Notes under the pieces: model-generated
What the model was told of the DNA's origin: nothing
The model's database searches: none
What the model saw: the letters and a program-made list of their open reading frames with translations, nothing else
Source: Bacteroidales bacterium UBA6851
Lineage (GTDB): Bacteria; Bacteroidota; Bacteroidia; Bacteroidales; UBA932
DNA: 64,000 nucleotides
Assembly (NCBI GenBank): GCA_002451795.1
Contig: DKDJ01000011.1
Location: 62,001-126,000 of the forward strand
Direction of reading: 5' to 3'
Shown here: positions 26,754-35,475 of the stretch, piece by piece
Layout: every line of letters starts with the position of its first letter
Position numbering within the stretch: the stretch's first letter is position 1
Program-made: the position numbers and the translations under genes

Positions 26754-27289
26754 TATGCTTCAGCTGGAGCTTCGGCCTCTTCAGCTGGAGCCTGTGCGGC
26801 AGCAGCCTCTTCAGCCTGCTTTGCAGCGAGCTCAGCAGCCTTCTTGGCGAGGGCTTCTGCACGAGCCTCATTTACCTTGACCTCCTCAGCTTTGGCAGCC
26901 TTGCTTGCTTCGATGGCGTTGTTCTTGAGGGTGGTCTTCTTGGCCTCGATCTTGGCATCGCGCTCAGCCTTCCAGTCGTTCCACTTCTTGTCGGCTTCAG
27001 CCTGAGTGAGTGCTCCCTTGGCCACACCACCATCAAGATGGTGACGAAGAAGGACTCCTTCATATGAAAGGATGCGGCGTGAAGTGAGGGTGAGCTCGGC
27101 ACCTACCTTTACCCATGCGAGAGCGCGCTCGAAGTTGAGAACGATGGTGGCAGGGTTGGTGTTAGGATTGTAAGAGCCAATCTGCTCGATGTAACGACCG
27201 TCGCGACGTGCGCGGGTGTCTGCCACTACAATGTGGAAGAATGCGAAATTCTTCTTTCCGTGGCGCTGTAAACGAATTTTAACAGCCAT
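26753..27289 (-). CDS. rpsP: 30S ribosomal protein S16 with long C-terminal extension
   Basis: 178 residues from the ATG that gives the universal MAVKIRLQRHGKK start; a longer in-frame start at 27352 would cover the promoter and is rejected. The S16 core (residues 1 to about 85) shows HIVVADTRARRDGRYIEQIG. The remaining 90 residues are a Lys/Ala/Glu-rich tail, likely helical (EARAEALAKKAAELAAKQ), ending in Pro/Glu/Ala repeats. Such tails are common in Bacteroidetes S16. It is the first gene of the minus-strand unit with rimM, behind a well-formed promoter and a small leader hairpin. Confidence 0.93.
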   Translation of the reverse strand: MAVKIRLQRHGKKNFAFFHIVVADTRARRDGRYIEQIGSYNPNTNPATIVLNFERALAWVKVGAELTLTSRRILSYEGVLLRHHLDGGVAKGALTQAEADKKWNDWKAERDAKIEAKKTTLKNNAIEASKAAKAEEVKVNEARAEALAKKAAELAAKQAEEAAAAQAPAEEAEAPAEA

Positions 27290-27325
27290 TGTGAATCTGT
27301 TTTTAGTTGTTGATAAAAATGTATA

Positions 27326-27344
27326 TATCCCTACCCGAGGGATA
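27326..27344 (-). promoter_or_regulatory. Hairpin at the 5' end of the rpsP leader
   Basis: A perfect 7-bp stem (TATCCCT with AGGGATA) around a 5-nt loop lies just downstream of the rpsP -7 box, within the first 20 nt or so of the expected transcript. It could stabilise the mRNA or take part in S16 feedback; the role is inference. Confidence 0.45.
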
Positions 27345-27349
27345 GCATG

Positions 27350-27380
27350 CAAAGGTAGTGAATAAAAACTTATTACACAA
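27350..27380 (-). promoter_or_regulatory. rpsP promoter
   Basis: On the minus strand TTG (27380-27378), 20 nt, TACCTTTG (27357-27350), an ideal match to the Bacteroidetes -33/-7 consensus. The leader to the rpsP ATG is about 55 nt. Confidence 0.8.
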
Positions 27381-27493
27381 GTGCAGTGCTATTTTGGCTT
27401 GTTTTTGTTTGGCGTGCCAGTATTCCAAGCGAAGAGTTGGGATATACCAGGCGATAATTTAAGGAACTTATTCGCTTTTTCATCTTTTATGAC

Positions 27494-27501
27494 TAACTTT
27501 A
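27494..27501 (+). promoter_or_regulatory. Candidate -7 box for the BACON lipoprotein operon
   Basis: TAACTTTA, one base off TAnnTTTG, 29 nt before the ATG at 27531. No TTG at -33. Confidence 0.4.
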
Positions 27502-27530
27502 CCGAATTAAATTCAAGCTGTTATTTTAAA

Positions 27531-29144
27531 ATGAAACTAAAACACATATTGCTTTCAATGGCAGCCACAGTGGTCGCCATTGTTGGATGTGAGAAGACGC
27601 AGGATCTTGGCCCTGCCGAGGTTACTGTTGTTTCTCCTTCAGAAACTACCATCAATGTCCCGATTGAGGGTACTGAATTTACAGTGACACTAAAAGCTAC
27701 TATCGATTGGGCGCTTCAGGGCTATACGGAAGACGTTGCATCATGGCTTTCTGTATCTCCTGCTTCTGGTGCAGCATCATCTGAAAATCAGACCATTACT
27801 GTAAAGGTGCTTGCCAATGACGGAGCAGATCGTAAGGCTGATCTCGTTTTCTATGGTAATGTGCTCTGCAAGGCTGCCCTTACTGTTTCGCAGAAAGGCA
27901 ATGGCGCAGCAGTTGGTGGAGAAGTCATCACTGTAGCTGACTTTATCAGTAAAGCCGACACTCAGACAGAGTATGTCCTTCATGGAACTATCAGCGATGT
28001 TACCAAGAACGCTTCCGGTAGTTACTGGGGCTTTGTCCTCAAGGATGAGACTGGCGAAATCAGCTGTCCTTTCGTGGAGAACTGGGATGAGTTTGCCCTC
28101 AAGAACGGAGACGTTGTGAGCATCAAGGGGAAATATAGCTATTATGAGAAAAAGTCTCAGCACCAGCTTGCCAATGGTACTATCATAAGCCATGAGGCTG
28201 GCCAGGGTGGTGGAGGATCTACCGATCCAGAAGCTATCTACTCTGCTGACTTCACCGCTTCTATGTGCAACTTCACCATTGATGACAAGAACAAGCCGTC
28301 TGAGGTTGAGGCTGTGTGGTCTCAGAATTCCCAATACGGAATGGTGGCTACGGCTTATGTGAACTCTACTAACTATGCCGCTGAAAGTTGGCTGGTATCT
28401 CCGGTAATTGATCTGGCTTCAGAGAGTAAGGCATTCCTCACTTTTGAGCACGCAGTGAACTTCTTCAAGGATCTTGAGACCGTCAAGACTGAGGCTGTAG
28501 TGTATGCAAGAGTAGAGAATGGTGAGTGGGCTGAGCTAAATGGAGTTAAATATCCATCTAGAATGAGCTGGACTTATGCTTCTGCCGGATATTTGGATCT
28601 TTCTGCTTATGCTGGAAAGAAGATGCAAATAGCATTTGTATACAAGAGTACTGAAGAAAAGGCTGGTACATGGGAGATTAAAAATGTATCTATAGTTAAG
28701 GAGTCTAAGGAGTCCGTGGAGCCGGAGATTCCTGATGGAGCTATTACATGGGAGATCAACAATGAAGTTCAGACGTGGGATAAGATTTCTGACGAGACAT
28801 ACGGAGAAGGATATTCTGCTACTGTGGATGGAATTACAGTAGGATTCTATAAATACAATTCAACATCGAATCTTAGGGACCCATCTACCGACCCCGACCA
28901 TTTTAGAATCTATAAGAACGCTGCATTCAAGATTTCTTCAGAGAAAACTCTTAAGGAGGTTATTCTCTACAGCACAGAATCTAAATATTGCGTTGGCCTT
29001 ACAAGTCTTGAGGGCGATGCCAATGGATTTACTGCTGATACTGGCTCTCTTACTGTAAAGTGGACTGGAAGCGCTAAGGAAATTGTTGCTGCCGCAACCA
29101 TTGCACAGGTTAGGGTAACCAAGATTGTATTTGTTTGTGAATAA
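27531..29144 (+). CDS. Lipoprotein with BACON, OB-fold and adhesin-like domains
   Basis: 537 residues from the ATG at 27531, which starts a clean lipoprotein signal (MAATVVAIVGC). Domains in order: a BACON module (about 30-115; ASWLSVSPASG and ITVKVLANDG), an OB-fold-like module (about 125-215; EYVLHGTISDVTKNASGSYW, FVLKDETGEISC), a choice-of-anchor/cleaved-adhesin-like beta sandwich (about 240-400; AESWLVSPVIDL, MSWTYASAGYLDLSAYAGK) and a final beta domain ending VRVTKIVFVCE. No catalytic site is visible. OB folds with this DETG pattern occur next to extracellular nucleases in Bacteroidetes. The nuclease gene that follows overlaps its stop, so nucleic-acid binding at the surface is a reasonable inference. 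Confidence 0.8.
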   Translation: MKLKHILLSMAATVVAIVGCEKTQDLGPAEVTVVSPSETTINVPIEGTEFTVTLKATIDWALQGYTEDVASWLSVSPASGAASSENQTITVKVLANDGADRKADLVFYGNVLCKAALTVSQKGNGAAVGGEVITVADFISKADTQTEYVLHGTISDVTKNASGSYWGFVLKDETGEISCPFVENWDEFALKNGDVVSIKGKYSYYEKKSQHQLANGTIISHEAGQGGGGSTDPEAIYSADFTASMCNFTIDDKNKPSEVEAVWSQNSQYGMVATAYVNSTNYAAESWLVSPVIDLASESKAFLTFEHAVNFFKDLETVKTEAVVYARVENGEWAELNGVKYPSRMSWTYASAGYLDLSAYAGKKMQIAFVYKSTEEKAGTWEIKNVSIVKESKESVEPEIPDGAITWEINNEVQTWDKISDETYGEGYSATVDGITVGFYKYNSTSNLRDPSTDPDHFRIYKNAAFKISSEKTLKEVILYSTESKYCVGLTSLEGDANGFTADTGSLTVKWTGSAKEIVAAATIAQVRVTKIVFVCE

Positions 29145-30306
29145 ACGATTTTTATACTGCTTTGCAGTATTCCTTATAACCCTATGCTCCTGCGGAGGAA
29201 ACTCCACGGGAGCATCGGGCGTTGAAGGAGATCTGTTGATTTCTGTGCCCAAACGGGAAATTTCGGCCAAGGCCGGGCAGCAGTTCGTGACCGTCAAGGC
29301 TTTTGCGTCGTGGACCATATCTGTGGATACATCAGATGGAGAGAAATGGGCGAGAGTGGACAAGACTTCAGGTTCTGCCTCGGCTTCAGATATAGTCTTG
29401 AGTTGGGATGCAATCCCGTCGGGAGAACAAGAACGCACTTGCGTGCTGACCTTGACTTGTGCTGGGAAGACAAGTTCTGCAACAGTAACGCAGAAGTCTT
29501 CTGGCTCGTCCGTTGAGCCTGATGAACCTTCAGAGCCGGGCAAAGCCGGAGGTTGGATGGAACTTCCTGCATTGGATAATGCTTCGGACATGCTGTTCGT
29601 GACTCGGGACATGACGCTTTCGAACAAGCAGAAAATCAGGAACTACTCCATGTACTTTGACTGCCATGCCAGAATAGCATATTGGGTGGCTTATCCTCTC
29701 AATTCTGAGTTGATAGGCAGTGGTAGCAGGACTAACGAATGGGGTTATGATCCTAAGGTTCCGTCCAAGTATCAGGCGGTTCTTTTCAGTGGATTCAAGG
29801 GTGGATATGACCGTGGCCATCAGTTGCCTTCTGCCGACAGGCTTAAGAGGGGAGTTAACGAGACTACATTCTATTTTACCAATATGACTCCTCAGAGAGG
29901 AGAATTGAACCAGAATGCGTGGGCTACCCTCGAAGGAAAGGTCCGGGACTGGGCGTCAAGTTTCGATACACTGTATGTGGTGACCGGAGCTGATTATAGG
30001 GACTCTAAGGCTACTGCCAAGGACAATGTAGGAAATAGCGTGTGCGTTCCTGACGGGTATTTCAAGGCACTGCTTGGATACAAGAAGAGCGGCACCATTG
30101 GAAATTCCACTGGCGGATACCTTGGAATTGCTTTCTACTTTGAGCATAGGCGCTACGATGATTCTGCGATTATGAAGTCGCAGGCTATGACTATTGATGC
30201 GCTTGAGAAGAAATTGGGTATTGACTTTTTTGTCAACCTTCCAGGTAAAGTCGGGCAGGGAATGGCGGACAAGATAGAATCCACCAAGGATAGTTGGTGG
30301 CGATAA
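29137..30306 (+). CDS. BACON-NUC1: surface DNA/RNA non-specific endonuclease lipoprotein
   Basis: 389 residues from the GTG at 29137, which overlaps the preceding stop; a TTG at 29125 is an alternative. A lipoprotein signal (FLITLCSC) leads into a BACON-type beta domain (about residues 30-120). A linker follows, then the beta-beta-alpha-metal nuclease domain (about 140-389). The catalytic DRGH is D225-H228 in YDRGHQLPSADR, with the metal/asparagine segments FYFTNMTPQ and LNQNAWATLE. The family cleaves single- and double-stranded DNA and RNA without sequence preference. Its lipid anchor and the downstream phosphatase and TonB receptor suggest nucleic-acid scavenging. Confidence 0.9.
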   Translation: MNKRFLYCFAVFLITLCSCGGNSTGASGVEGDLLISVPKREISAKAGQQFVTVKAFASWTISVDTSDGEKWARVDKTSGSASASDIVLSWDAIPSGEQERTCVLTLTCAGKTSSATVTQKSSGSSVEPDEPSEPGKAGGWMELPALDNASDMLFVTRDMTLSNKQKIRNYSMYFDCHARIAYWVAYPLNSELIGSGSRTNEWGYDPKVPSKYQAVLFSGFKGGYDRGHQLPSADRLKRGVNETTFYFTNMTPQRGELNQNAWATLEGKVRDWASSFDTLYVVTGADYRDSKATAKDNVGNSVCVPDGYFKALLGYKKSGTIGNSTGGYLGIAFYFEHRRYDDSAIMKSQAMTIDALEKKLGIDFFVNLPGKVGQGMADKIESTKDSWWR

Positions 30307-30315
30307 AGTGTTATT

Positions 30316-31377
30316 ATGAAAAGAATTATTGCAGTTGTAGCTGCTTTGCTTCTATGTATCAGTGGATTTGCACAGAAGCAAAAATATGTCATCGGCTTCT
30401 ACAATCTTGAGAACCTGTTTGATATCTATGATGATCCTGGAAAGAACGACGAGGAGTTCCTCCCGGACGGCAAGAACAAATGGACGGAGGCCAAGTATGA
30501 GAAGAAACTTCACAACATGGCTCATGTGATCCGGGCCATGAAAGAGGACAATGGTACCTATCACACTATTCTTGGAGTAAGTGAAATTGAGAACCGGCTT
30601 GTGCTTGAGGATCTTGTAAGTCAGGATGAAATCGCTGACGCCAATTTCCAGATCGTTCATTACGATAGTCCGGACAGACGTGGTGTGGACGTGGCCCTAC
30701 TCTATAGGCCGGACCAATTCAAGTACCTCGATAGCGAGTCCCTCCCTTTTACTTTCGCGCCTACGAATGTGAAGATTACACTCAGCCAGGAGGAGCAGGA
30801 CTATTTCCGTACGCGTGATATCCTTATGGTTCACGGTCTAATCGAGGGGGAGCACTTCGCTTTCTATGTGGCGCATCTGCCGTCCAGAATTGGAGGAAAG
30901 GGAAGTGACCTTCGCTCGCGTGGTGCGGAGATTATCTACAATCACTCTCGTGAGATGGAAAAGAAATATCCTGGTATCAAGATCGTGGTAATGGGGGATA
31001 TGAATGATAACCCTACCGATGAGAGCATGACCGTGTGGATGCATGGCAAAGAAAGCATCAAGGAGGTCGGAAAAGAGGACTTCTTCTCTCCTTTTACTAA
31101 GATGCTTGCAGACGGGTACGGCTCGCTTGCATATCAGGGGGCGTGGAATATTTATGATGTTATCCTTGCCAACTACAACCTTACCACGGCGCCTGATGGA
31201 GGTCTTAAGATCTGTAAAATACATAAGAAGGGCTATTATGGACGCGTGTTCAAGAAGCCTTTCATGACTCAGCAGAGCGGACAGTACAAGGGGACACCGT
31301 TCCGTACTTTCTCCAGCGGCACGTTTATCGGTGGCTATTCTGACCACTATCCAACATATATTGTAATTGGAAAATGA
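30316..31377 (+). CDS. Secreted endonuclease/exonuclease/phosphatase-family protein
   Basis: 353 residues with a cleavable signal peptide (LLLCISGFAQ). EEP-fold motifs are in order: IGFYNLENLFD, LGVSEIENRLVLEDL, SPDRRGVDVALLY, VVMGDMNDNPTDESM and the closing GGYSDHYPTYI with the catalytic Asp-His. Members are exonucleases, nucleotidases or phosphodiesterases; substrate is not fixed by motifs. It lies 9 nt after the NUC1 gene and its stop overlaps the TonB receptor start, so a role in trimming or dephosphorylating released nucleotides is likely. Confidence 0.88.
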   Translation: MKRIIAVVAALLLCISGFAQKQKYVIGFYNLENLFDIYDDPGKNDEEFLPDGKNKWTEAKYEKKLHNMAHVIRAMKEDNGTYHTILGVSEIENRLVLEDLVSQDEIADANFQIVHYDSPDRRGVDVALLYRPDQFKYLDSESLPFTFAPTNVKITLSQEEQDYFRTRDILMVHGLIEGEHFAFYVAHLPSRIGGKGSDLRSRGAEIIYNHSREMEKKYPGIKIVVMGDMNDNPTDESMTVWMHGKESIKEVGKEDFFSPFTKMLADGYGSLAYQGAWNIYDVILANYNLTTAPDGGLKICKIHKKGYYGRVFKKPFMTQQSGQYKGTPFRTFSSGTFIGGYSDHYPTYIVIGK

Positions 31378-34322
31378 TGAAAAAATTATTAGCGATAATT
31401 AGCACCCTTGTGGCTATCAGTATCTCGGCTTCCGCCTATGACGGCGGCATCAAGGCTAAGGTCGTGAATCGTTCTGGAAGAGTTCCAGTGCAAGGGGCAA
31501 CTGTTACTTTGTCTCTCGATGGTGAAGTCATCAAGACTCTCAAGTCGGCGAGTGATGGAAGTTTCTGCTTTGATGATCTTCGTGACGGTCGTTATACTGT
31601 TTCTGTAGATGCGGATGATTTCCTCTCTACACAGCTTAATGTCACTGTGGAGAATGGAATTATGAGGGATCTTATGTTTGTGACTCTGTCTGCAAGCCGT
31701 CGCGTGGAGGATGTAGATGCCTCCAACTTCGCGGAGTTTGATCTTGACGATAGTGGATATACTGATGCCCCGACAATCCTGTTCAGTACAAATGACGTGT
31801 ACACCGATGTCGTTGGGTACGGATTCAGCAACATTAGATTCAAGAACCGCGGATACAATTCCGAGACCCAGGATGTCTATCTGGCCGGAGTTCCGATGAA
31901 TGATGCCATCACAGGCTATTCTCCTTTCTCTTTGTGGAGTGGACTTAACGAAGCCATGCGTGCCAAGGACTCTACTCTCGGACTTGAGACATCTGAATTC
32001 GGAAACGGAGGTTACAATGGTGTTACTAACATTACGGCCGTGCCGTCCGCTGTTCGCACAGGATGGAGGTTCTCTGTCCTTTCCAACTCAGCGCTCTATC
32101 GTTTGCGTCTTATGGCGACATACGCATCTGGTGAATTGGACAATGGCTGGTCATACGCATTCAATGTGTCAGCCAGACTTGGAGGTAATGACTGGGTAAA
32201 AGGGGTATATTACCGCAATTTCGCGTTCTATGCTGGTGTGGGAAAGAAATTTAATGATGCTCATAAGCTTTCTTTAATAGCATTTGCCACTCCAGGTCAG
32301 AGAGGAGCACAGAACTCTTCTACTCAGGAAGTTTACGACCTCATGGGCGACAATATGTACAATTCCAACTGGGGTTATCAGAACGGAAAGGTTCGCAACT
32401 CACGTGTTCGTCGTACTTTCGAGCCTATAGTTGCCTTGAAGTATGACTTTACTCCTTCGGATGAGTTCAGCGCTTATGCTACCCTGCTTTTCCGTGGAGG
32501 ATACAACGGCTATACCGCACTTGACTGGTATGATGCACAGGACCCACGCCCGGATTATTACAGGAATCTGCCTTCATATTTCTATATGGAAGAGAATGAC
32601 TATAATCGTCCTAACTTGGAAAAGGCTGAATGGGCAAAGCTTGCCTGGGCAGATCGCAGCGGCTCTTTTGATAACTACCAGCACCTCAACTGGGATCGCC
32701 TCTACAATGTAAACTACAGCAACCCTGACGGGCGTAGCAAATATGCACTTGAGGAGCGCCGTGTGGACCAAAGAGATATCAATCTCGTGGCTGCATTCAA
32801 TTGGCTCGCAAGACCTGATTTCGTGCTAAAGGGCGGTTTTGATGCAAAGATTAATCGTACTGAGAACTACAAGCTGATGAATGATCTTCTTGGCGGACAG
32901 TATTATCTCAACATCGACTCCTTTGCTGAAAGGGATTATGCCTCAAATGCTGCTCTCGTACAGAATGACCTTGATTACTTCCTTGCCAACGGCCAGGCAG
33001 AGAAAGTCCTTAAAGGTGGAAAATACGGATATGACTACCTTGCCCAGATCAGAAGGGCGGACTTGTGGGCCAACGGCACATGGACCAATGGCGGATTCAG
33101 TGCTTCTCTTGCCGCTACCCTTGGCGTGGATTCATTCTGGAGAGACGGACTTGTAAGAAAAGGACTATTTGCAGGTCTTGATGAGAATGGAAAAGAGATT
33201 AGTTATGACGGGCGTCTGCTCACATCATACGATGACAAGGGACGTGTAATCAGTTCCAAAGGAAAATCCGAGGTTAGCACTTTCCTTACATGGTCTACCA
33301 AACTCGCTCTTGCATACGAACTTACTGGCGGTCATAGGTTCTCTGTCAATGCCGGATATTTCAATGATGCTCCGACATTCAACCAGTCATTTATTTCCGC
33401 ACGTACGAGAAACTCCCTCGTGGATGATCTTACTACCGTAAAGACTCTCTCTGCGGATGTCAATTATCAGTACAATAATGGCGGGTACAGTCTGCGTGTG
33501 ACAGGTTTCTATACAGGAATTAAGGATCAGACTGATGTAATGAGTTTCTATGATGATTCTCAGCAGTCTTTCACTAATTTCGCCATGACTGGAATTGACC
33601 AGCGTCACCTCGGACTCGAACTCGGTGTCAAGGTGCCTCTATTTGTGGAAGGACTTACTGCAAGTGCTGTATTGAGCTGGGGCGAGTATGTTTATACAAG
33701 CAATCCGAAGATGGTTCAAACCGTAGATAATAGTGCAGAAGTCGTTCGTTCAGAGAGTGTTCCGTACTGGAAGAGCCATCCTTTGTATAAAGTAGCAGGA
33801 ATCGTTGACGGTGTGAAAGTCTACGATCAGGATGCTGCGGGCAATTATATTGTGGAAAAGGAGGTTAAGCATTACGTCCCTTCTACCCCACAGCTTGCGA
33901 CTGCTTTGAACCTGAATTACCGCACCAATGACTATTGGTTCTTCGAACTTGGCGGACAGTATTTTGCTAATTCATACCTTGACATGAATCCTCTTTATCG
34001 CACTCATCTTGCGTGTGGCGGCGGAGACGGCGTGGAGACTCCTGCTGAAGTGGAGTATATGGCTGCACAGGAAAAATTCAACCCTGCGTTCCTTCTCAAC
34101 GGAAGTGTCGGAAAGAGCTGGCAGTTCTCTGATAGGAAATATACCATAGGTTTCTCCCTTGAGGCAAACAATATGCTCAATAACCGTGGCGTCAAGACTG
34201 GCGGATATGAGCAGACCCGACTTATCAGCAGTTATGGAAAGGATCGTTACTACAAATTTGATCCGAAGTACTTCTATATGAGCGGGGCAAGTTACATGTT
34301 GAACATCTATTTCAGATTCTAG
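31374..34322 (+). CDS. TonB-dependent outer-membrane receptor
   Basis: 982 residues. A signal peptide is followed by a carboxypeptidase-regulatory-like domain (about 22-105; GIKAKVVNRSGRVPVQGATV), a plug domain with IRFKNRGYNSETQDVYLAG, and a 22-strand barrel ending in the C-terminal YFRF typical of barrel proteins. No SusD partner gene is present, unlike glycan loci. It starts in the ATGA overlap with the EEP gene and is followed 1 nt later by a DUF5689 lipoprotein. The substrate is unknown; the flanking nucleases suggest nucleosides, nucleotides or oligonucleotides. Confidence 0.9.
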   Translation: MMKKLLAIISTLVAISISASAYDGGIKAKVVNRSGRVPVQGATVTLSLDGEVIKTLKSASDGSFCFDDLRDGRYTVSVDADDFLSTQLNVTVENGIMRDLMFVTLSASRRVEDVDASNFAEFDLDDSGYTDAPTILFSTNDVYTDVVGYGFSNIRFKNRGYNSETQDVYLAGVPMNDAITGYSPFSLWSGLNEAMRAKDSTLGLETSEFGNGGYNGVTNITAVPSAVRTGWRFSVLSNSALYRLRLMATYASGELDNGWSYAFNVSARLGGNDWVKGVYYRNFAFYAGVGKKFNDAHKLSLIAFATPGQRGAQNSSTQEVYDLMGDNMYNSNWGYQNGKVRNSRVRRTFEPIVALKYDFTPSDEFSAYATLLFRGGYNGYTALDWYDAQDPRPDYYRNLPSYFYMEENDYNRPNLEKAEWAKLAWADRSGSFDNYQHLNWDRLYNVNYSNPDGRSKYALEERRVDQRDINLVAAFNWLARPDFVLKGGFDAKINRTENYKLMNDLLGGQYYLNIDSFAERDYASNAALVQNDLDYFLANGQAEKVLKGGKYGYDYLAQIRRADLWANGTWTNGGFSASLAATLGVDSFWRDGLVRKGLFAGLDENGKEISYDGRLLTSYDDKGRVISSKGKSEVSTFLTWSTKLALAYELTGGHRFSVNAGYFNDAPTFNQSFISARTRNSLVDDLTTVKTLSADVNYQYNNGGYSLRVTGFYTGIKDQTDVMSFYDDSQQSFTNFAMTGIDQRHLGLELGVKVPLFVEGLTASAVLSWGEYVYTSNPKMVQTVDNSAEVVRSESVPYWKSHPLYKVAGIVDGVKVYDQDAAGNYIVEKEVKHYVPSTPQLATALNLNYRTNDYWFFELGGQYFANSYLDMNPLYRTHLACGGGDGVETPAEVEYMAAQEKFNPAFLLNGSVGKSWQFSDRKYTIGFSLEANNMLNNRGVKTGGYEQTRLISSYGKDRYYKFDPKYFYMSGASYMLNIYFRF

Positions 34323-34323
34323 T

Positions 34324-35439
34324 ATGAGAAAGAATATTATTGCGCTTGCGCTTCTTGCGGCAGTGTCATGCACATCACTGAAAGAGGAGTTTCAGCCAGT
34401 TTTCACAAGGCCGCAGAATCCTGATGTGAAGCAGACTGTATCTATGACTGCCACGCATACCATCAAGGAACTGGCATCCAAATACAATGTAGGAACGCCC
34501 TGGACAGTTAATGAGAATATTATCATCTCTGGCGTTATAAGCACCACTGACCAGCCTGGCAACTTCTACAAGAGTTTCTACATCCAAGACGAGACAGGAG
34601 GAATGGAGATAAAAATCGGAAAGAATGGACTCTATAACGATTATCTTCCCGGGCAGCGCGTGTATGTTGACTGTCGTGATCTCTGTCTCGGCATGTACGG
34701 ATACAAGTCTGGAGCCGCATACGGCAATGGAATGGTACAGCTCGGTTTTACGGACCCGAGCGGAGAATACGAGACTTCATATCTTGAAGCGCCACTGTTA
34801 ATAGACTCTCATGTCTTTAAAGGAAGCGTGGAAGGCAAGGTGACCCCAGTGGAACTTTCCGAACAGCAACTCCCGAAGAGCAGTGACACACAGGCCACTA
34901 ATTCCAATATTGGAAAGCTTGTTACTATCAAGAATATTAAATATGGGTGGTATGATACGCGCTATAATGAGCAAAATGAGGCGTTTGTGCTTCTTTATCT
35001 TGATTCTAACAAGAACAAGAAGCTCTCTAGTAACCGAATCTTCGTATCAGGTACCAATACCGGTATTACCACTTGGGCGATGTCTAAGGAGAAGATGAAG
35101 AACTACCTTCTTTCAGGCATTTGGGACAACATCTCCATTGGCAATGCCAATGATTACAATTACGGCAAGGTCGGAGACTATCGCGTTGTCGACGAAGATG
35201 GAAATGTCAGTTATCCTGGCATTGAAAAGGCTGCTGGCTCTGTAAGTCATTATTTCTCTACCGCTTCCGGGACTTGTATACAGATCCGCACCAGCGGTTT
35301 TGCCAAGTTTGCGGATAAGGAGATTCCTGCGGATGTACTTTCTGGACAGCGCTCAATCAATGTTACCGGTATCCTGACCCTGTATCAAGGAAAAATACAG
35401 ATGTCTATCAATAGCCTTGATGACATCACTTTTAATTAG
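34324..35439 (+). CDS. DUF5689-type lipoprotein
   Basis: 371 residues with a lipoprotein signal (LLAAVSC). Residues about 35-250 match DUF5689: an OB-like barrel with NIIISGVISTTDQPGNFY, KSFYIQDETGGMEIKIG and PGQRVYVDCRDLCLGMY. The C-terminal part has a second OB-like strand set (SGQRSINVTGILTLYQG). DUF5689 genes accompany TonB receptors in many Bacteroidetes and may act as the surface lid or ligand-binding subunit. The domain is reminiscent of the OB module in the lipoprotein at 27531, so the operon has two OB-type binding proteins. Confidence 0.82.
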   Translation: MRKNIIALALLAAVSCTSLKEEFQPVFTRPQNPDVKQTVSMTATHTIKELASKYNVGTPWTVNENIIISGVISTTDQPGNFYKSFYIQDETGGMEIKIGKNGLYNDYLPGQRVYVDCRDLCLGMYGYKSGAAYGNGMVQLGFTDPSGEYETSYLEAPLLIDSHVFKGSVEGKVTPVELSEQQLPKSSDTQATNSNIGKLVTIKNIKYGWYDTRYNEQNEAFVLLYLDSNKNKKLSSNRIFVSGTNTGITTWAMSKEKMKNYLLSGIWDNISIGNANDYNYGKVGDYRVVDEDGNVSYPGIEKAAGSVSHYFSTASGTCIQIRTSGFAKFADKEIPADVLSGQRSINVTGILTLYQGKIQMSINSLDDITFN

Positions 35440-35475
35440 GAGAATTGAACATAATTGAAGCAGTATATTTGTATC

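Noticed and set aside
27290..27352. Longer rpsP start upstream of the ATG at 27289 (minus)
   Set aside because: The extension would include the leader hairpin and reach the -7 box, and S16 proteins start at MAVKIRL.
27381..27530. Upstream start for the BACON lipoprotein
   Set aside because: The extra 50 residues would hide the lipoprotein signal peptide and cover the probable promoter at 27494.
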